Origin: an uncultured Clostridia bacterium
GTDB lineage: Bacteria > Bacillota > Clostridia > UBA1381
Direction: 5' to 3'
DNA length: 10,571 nucleotides
NCBI GenBank assembly: GCA_934454035.1
Contig: CAKSFY010000073.1
Coordinates: 1-10,571, forward strand
In this document: positions 7,122-10,571 of the stretch, piece after piece
Layout of the letters: every line of letters begins with the position of its first letter
Numbering within the stretch: the first letter of the stretch is position 1
Position numbers and translations under genes: made by a program
The notes under the pieces: model-generated
Databases searched by the model: none
Told to the model about the DNA's origin: nothing
What the model saw: only the letters and a program-made list of their open reading frames with translations

Positions 7122-10100
7122 ATGAATAAAGCAAAAAGAATATTGAGTGCCGCACTTGCGTGCAGCATGATTATCCAGGCAGGCTGGCAGGCTGCATATG
7201 CCGAAGATGAATCGGATAATTCCGCACAGGCTATATATGACAGAATTATGTCCGGCACAAGCTTTTCAGAATCGGATTTTAATAAGGTTCGCGGTGCATT
7301 TCAGTATATGATGGTAAACAAAGCCGAGGGCATAACGGTTGACGGTGACGGAAGCGACTGGGCAGGATATGAGGGAATCCCCATGCCTACCCTTGACAAT
7401 CAATATCAGATTTATATTGATGACGGCAGAACACTTGACGCTAAAGGAAATTTAAAAGTTGCATATGATGACGACAAGTTTTATTTTGCGCTTGCGGTTG
7501 AAGATGACCAACATGTTTACGAAACAGGTAACATGTACTGGTCGGCGGACAGTTTGCAGTTTACAATTTCCAATATGACTGAAACTTACGGCTCTGAACT
7601 TGGTATGATTTATAATGCAGCAACAGATAAGACAGAGCTTTACGGAGACGCTTTTTCGCCCGATAAAATGGCATTGATAGAAGCTGCGGCAACAAAGCAG
7701 GGAAATAAAATTACATATGAATGTGCAATACCCTGGACGGTAAAATTCCGATACGGAAAGCCGGATAAAATGAAGTTCAGCGTAATTATCAACGACCATG
7801 ACGGATACGGCAGACGTTACTGTGTTGAGCTTGCTCCCGGTATTGCCGAGGGCAAAACAAATGCTAAATTTCCGATAATGGAGATGGCGACCGACTCAAA
7901 AAAATGGTTCGGCTGGTCGCAGAATGATGTCTCGGCTTATATGGGTGATGACATTAATATAGACACATTTATAGTTAATACAGGCGATGCGGAGGAAAAC
8001 TTTACAATCACCGGGTCAATGGACGGTAAAAGCGAACAGGTTACTGTTCCTCCGCATAGCGGAATTCACCACAAAACAGTAAAAAGCTTTTCGGATATGA
8101 ATGATGTCGGTACTCATAATGATACTATAAAAAACGCCGACTCAAAGGGCAACGAATCCGAAACCGCATGCAGTTTTGAAATTTATGAAAAGCCTGCTAC
8201 CGTTGAAGAAGCCCTGGAAATACTTGAAAAAGAAAAGACTCAGACCGCAGAAATTAAAAAGCTGCTTGATGATTGTGAAGCACAAGGGATTACAACCGAG
8301 TATGAAACGGTTGCCTATAATACGCTCAACAGATTTGTAGGCTATATCGAAACCCAGGATATCCCAAGGGAGGATCTCGGCAGAATGTTCTATACAGAGC
8401 GTGCTATGGATAATATCTATACCGAGGCAAAGACTAATCTTGAAAAGTATCTTGCAAATGAAAAGAAACCGTTTACGGTACCTCAGTATGTTACAAGCAA
8501 AATGAAAATCTCCGGCTTGAATATTTTTGCAAATACCGATGACAACGGTAAAAAAGAAGAACGGCCGGTATTCTTTGTCGGCTACGGTCACTTCTCGGAG
8601 GTTCATGACGAGGTTAAAACGCTCCACAAGGATTACAGCATTAACACAATTCAAATGGAAGCGGGAACGATTGCTGTCGTAAGCAATGCACCGGAAATAA
8701 AAGGCTGGGATATGATGCAAAGCGGAAACCCGACTGGAAGCATAGGGAGTGATACAACCGTGTATACGGAGGGTACATCTTCTCTTAAGCTTACCATGCA
8801 GTCTCCGTATGCGGATAGTTATTTCTTTACCTGCTGGCAGAATGTTCCGGTAACTCCCGGCAAATCATACACTTTAAAGGGTAAGGTTAAGGCGGAAAAT
8901 GCTTCCTGCGTATATGTAACTGCGAATAACTGGTTTGATTTTGCAATGCAGGAGGGAACATTTGACTGGCGTCCGTTTGAAAAATCATATGTAGCTCCGG
9001 CAGGAACAACTCAGACGGTTGTAAGAATGGGTTGCTATAATACAACCGGTGCTGCTTGGTTCGATGATTTGTCCTTTATAGATGATGAAACAGGTGAGGA
9101 TCTTCTTCAAAACGGCGGACTGGAAAAAAATGATGAGGTTTTGAACCATGGAACAGACAGTCTTGCGTATTATTTGAAGATTTTAAAAGACGCGGAAGAA
9201 AATAATATTGCGGTATCATTCCTCATTTCACCGCATTATTTCCCGTCAAATATAGAAAAGCTTTATCCTGATTTAAAGAGAGGATATCATTTCTATAATG
9301 TTAACGACCCGAGAGTGCGTGCAGTATACGAAGAATATATCCGTGCACTGATTCCGGCAATCAAGGATTATAAGTCGCTTAACAATATTGTGCTTTCAAA
9401 CGAGGCGGAATTCCATATCACCGACTATTATGAAGCGTATGCCGATTCGTGGCACGAATATTTAAAGCACGAATATAATAATGACATAAATTACCTTAAC
9501 AGGGCATACAGGACAGATTATAAGAGCTTTGACGAGATAGATATGCTTTATTCGATGTCCGATATAGCAAAGTATAATGATTGTCAGAATTTTACAACTC
9601 AGGAATTTTCAAGATGGCACCGCTGGATGTATGATCTCATTAAAGAACTTGCACCTGATATTCCGATTAATACAAAAAATATGGGTTATGTAAAGGATTC
9701 ATACTATGCAGGCTTATTGAACAAAGGTATGAATGCGCAGGATTTGGCAGAATTTCTTGACGTGAACGGATGTGACATGGATAATTATCTTACCCGACAT
9801 CCCGAACCTCTTAACAAAGAATTCTGGTATGAATATCTTATAGGGATAAAGGAAGCGCCGGTATTTAATACAGAGGATCATATTGCATGGGACTATGACG
9901 CATATTACGGAATGGATATGGCGCCTTATATGTCGCAGGATATATGGCAGGGAGCAGTCCACGGCAGAGGAATGTCCGATATATGGCTTTGGGACAGAAA
10001 TACCGTTACAGCGGTAAGAGACGCAAGCGTACTGTACCGGCCGGATGCCCTTTACGATATAGCAAAAGTAACTATGGATCTGAACCGTAACTCTTATGAA

Positions 10101-10499
10101 GTTACGGCACTTCAGAACGAGCGCCGTGAGGTCGGAATTTTATACACGGATGTATCCTTGTTCTGTAACGCTACAACTATGCATTGCATGTACGAATTGT
10201 TTGCAAATTCAGCATTTAACGGAATCAAAACGCATCTGATTCCGGATCGTCAGGCTGACAAGATGAATAACTACAAGGTTGTACTTATTCCGGAACTTAA
10301 TTATGTTCCCGATTATGTTCTTAAAGAGATTAAGAACTATATAGATAACGGCGGGCGGGTTGTAATCTACGGTACCGAAAGCTTAAAGCAGAACGAAAAA
10401 GAGCTGCCGAATGATGAGACAATAGTAAATTATATTTATGATCATGCCGATGTTTACGATTATGTCGGAGTCGCAAACGATTGCAGCGTTCCGGGATGA
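7122..10499 (+). CDS. Secreted GH42-like glycoside hydrolase, 3'-truncated by an apparent insertion sequence
   Basis: 1125 residues in this window. The signal peptide is cut near AYA at residues 25-27. Domains: CBM9/DOMON-like at ~68-255 (VDGDGSDW, FYFALAVEDD, YECAIPW); a small beta-domain at ~268-355; a charged helical stretch at ~357-450; then a clan GH-A barrel starting near residue 483 with RPVFFVGYGHF. After the first barrel strand (NTIQMEAG, ~518) a CBM4/9-like domain is inserted (~520-670, EGTSSL near 549, WFDDL at 646-650), and the barrel resumes at SLAYYLKIL. The probable acid/base is E761 in SNEAEF and the probable nucleophile is E918 in FNTEDH; WLWDRN follows at the last strand. 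From ~1003 (EVGILYT, then VVLIPELNYV and GGRVVIYG) it resembles the GH42 trimerisation domain. GH42 enzymes are mostly beta-galactosidases, but another GH-A family is possible. The frame ends abruptly within this domain, at a stop supplied by the transposon end, so the original C-terminus is lost and function is doubtful. Confidence 0.8.
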   Translation: MNKAKRILSAALACSMIIQAGWQAAYAEDESDNSAQAIYDRIMSGTSFSESDFNKVRGAFQYMMVNKAEGITVDGDGSDWAGYEGIPMPTLDNQYQIYIDDGRTLDAKGNLKVAYDDDKFYFALAVEDDQHVYETGNMYWSADSLQFTISNMTETYGSELGMIYNAATDKTELYGDAFSPDKMALIEAAATKQGNKITYECAIPWTVKFRYGKPDKMKFSVIINDHDGYGRRYCVELAPGIAEGKTNAKFPIMEMATDSKKWFGWSQNDVSAYMGDDINIDTFIVNTGDAEENFTITGSMDGKSEQVTVPPHSGIHHKTVKSFSDMNDVGTHNDTIKNADSKGNESETACSFEIYEKPATVEEALEILEKEKTQTAEIKKLLDDCEAQGITTEYETVAYNTLNRFVGYIETQDIPREDLGRMFYTERAMDNIYTEAKTNLEKYLANEKKPFTVPQYVTSKMKISGLNIFANTDDNGKKEERPVFFVGYGHFSEVHDEVKTLHKDYSINTIQMEAGTIAVVSNAPEIKGWDMMQSGNPTGSIGSDTTVYTEGTSSLKLTMQSPYADSYFFTCWQNVPVTPGKSYTLKGKVKAENASCVYVTANNWFDFAMQEGTFDWRPFEKSYVAPAGTTQTVVRMGCYNTTGAAWFDDLSFIDDETGEDLLQNGGLEKNDEVLNHGTDSLAYYLKILKDAEENNIAVSFLISPHYFPSNIEKLYPDLKRGYHFYNVNDPRVRAVYEEYIRALIPAIKDYKSLNNIVLSNEAEFHITDYYEAYADSWHEYLKHEYNNDINYLNRAYRTDYKSFDEIDMLYSMSDIAKYNDCQNFTTQEFSRWHRWMYDLIKELAPDIPINTKNMGYVKDSYYAGLLNKGMNAQDLAEFLDVNGCDMDNYLTRHPEPLNKEFWYEYLIGIKEAPVFNTEDHIAWDYDAYYGMDMAPYMSQDIWQGAVHGRGMSDIWLWDRNTVTAVRDASVLYRPDALYDIAKVTMDLNRNSYEVTALQNERREVGILYTDVSLFCNATTMHCMYELFANSAFNGIKTHLIPDRQADKMNNYKVVLIPELNYVPDYVLKEIKNYIDNGGRVVIYGTESLKQNEKELPNDETIVNYIYDHADVYDYVGVANDCSVPG

Positions 10500-10571
10500 A
10501 CTGTAGTCAAGTAAGTAGACACAAAAAAGCACAATTTTTTTAGGGGAGCAAGCTATTTTGTCTGCTCCCAA
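10497..10571. mobile_element. End of a probable IS3-family insertion sequence, cut by the window edge
   Basis: The sequence begins with TGAACTG at 10497 and has AGTAGACAC at 10514-10522. This matches the general form of IS3-family inverted repeats, which start with TG and carry a GTGGACA- or TTAGACA-like core about 20 bases in. The hydrolase frame stops exactly on the first three bases, mid-domain, as expected for an insertion. No transposase reading frame is visible in the 75 bases present, so orientation and subgroup cannot be set. The call rests on a remembered family pattern and on the broken gene. A direct repeat of 3-4 bases (GGA or GGGA, ending at 10496) should flank the far end if this is correct. 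Confidence 0.5.
10544..10569. other. Hairpin inside the putative insertion sequence
   Basis: GGGAGCA (10544-10550) pairs with TGCTCCC (10563-10569) around a 12-base loop. A run of seven T lies before it on the + strand, not after it. On the - strand the stem would be followed by A-rich sequence, so it is not a clear terminator in either direction. Subterminal stems like this occur in insertion sequences, where they can shield the transposase from outside transcription. That role is only a suggestion here. Confidence 0.4.

Noticed and set aside
8142..8720. 192-codon minus-strand open frame inside the hydrolase gene
   Set aside because: It shows the same codon-register effect, and the same holds for shorter antisense frames at 5046-5495 and 7452-7799. 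All have Cys/Ile/Phe-rich products and no sensible start context.
10383..10571. Short minus-strand frame crossing the gene/transposon junction
   Set aside because: It would start at a TTG on the last base of the window and read through the inverted repeat into the antisense of the hydrolase. It has no ribosome binding site in view and no transposase-like sequence.

Overview
The window looks like part of a low-to-moderate GC Gram-positive anaerobe, most likely a gut or rumen clostridium of the Ruminococcaceae/Oscillospiraceae type. This is inferred from three things: AGGAGG-like ribosome binding sites, short Gram-positive signal peptides, and a surface protein with S-layer homology (SLH) repeats joined to long beta-rich regions, as is common in these bacteria. 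There is no ribosomal or other phylogenetic marker to confirm it. All genes are on the + strand and about 98% of the window is coding.

Layout. Bases 1-2259 hold the 3' part of a large SLH-domain surface protein; its start lies before the window. Twelve bases downstream, 2272-4311 encodes a secreted 679-residue protein made of carbohydrate-binding-module-like (CBM4/9-like) and fibronectin-type-III-like (Fn3) beta-sandwiches, with no enzyme domain. A 104-bp gap with one hairpin follows. Next, 4416-7028 encodes a secreted 870-residue protein with three tandem copies of a ~150-residue lectin/CBM-like module, then an Fn3-like domain, a fourth CBM-like module and a C-terminal domain shared with the preceding protein. 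A 93-bp gap with two abutting hairpins follows. Finally, 7122-10499 encodes a large secreted GH42-like (clan GH-A) glycoside hydrolase. It has an N-terminal CBM9/DOMON-like domain, and a CBM4/9-like domain appears to be inserted inside the catalytic barrel.

The hydrolase reading frame stops inside its post-barrel domain. The stop codon belongs to a sequence that resembles the terminal inverted repeat of an IS3-family insertion sequence (10497 to the window end). The gene therefore looks broken by a transposon, and the window probably ends inside that element.

How the genes may work together (inference): an SLH-anchored cell-wall protein, two non-catalytic multi-CBM proteins and a beta-galactosidase-like enzyme would form an extracellular glycan-capture and degradation locus of Gram-positive type. 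The strongest leads are the seven-fold reuse of one CBM-like module across three adjacent genes, the shared C-terminal domain of the two non-catalytic proteins, the CBM inserted in the barrel, and the IS-truncated enzyme. No CRISPR array, tRNA or rRNA was seen.
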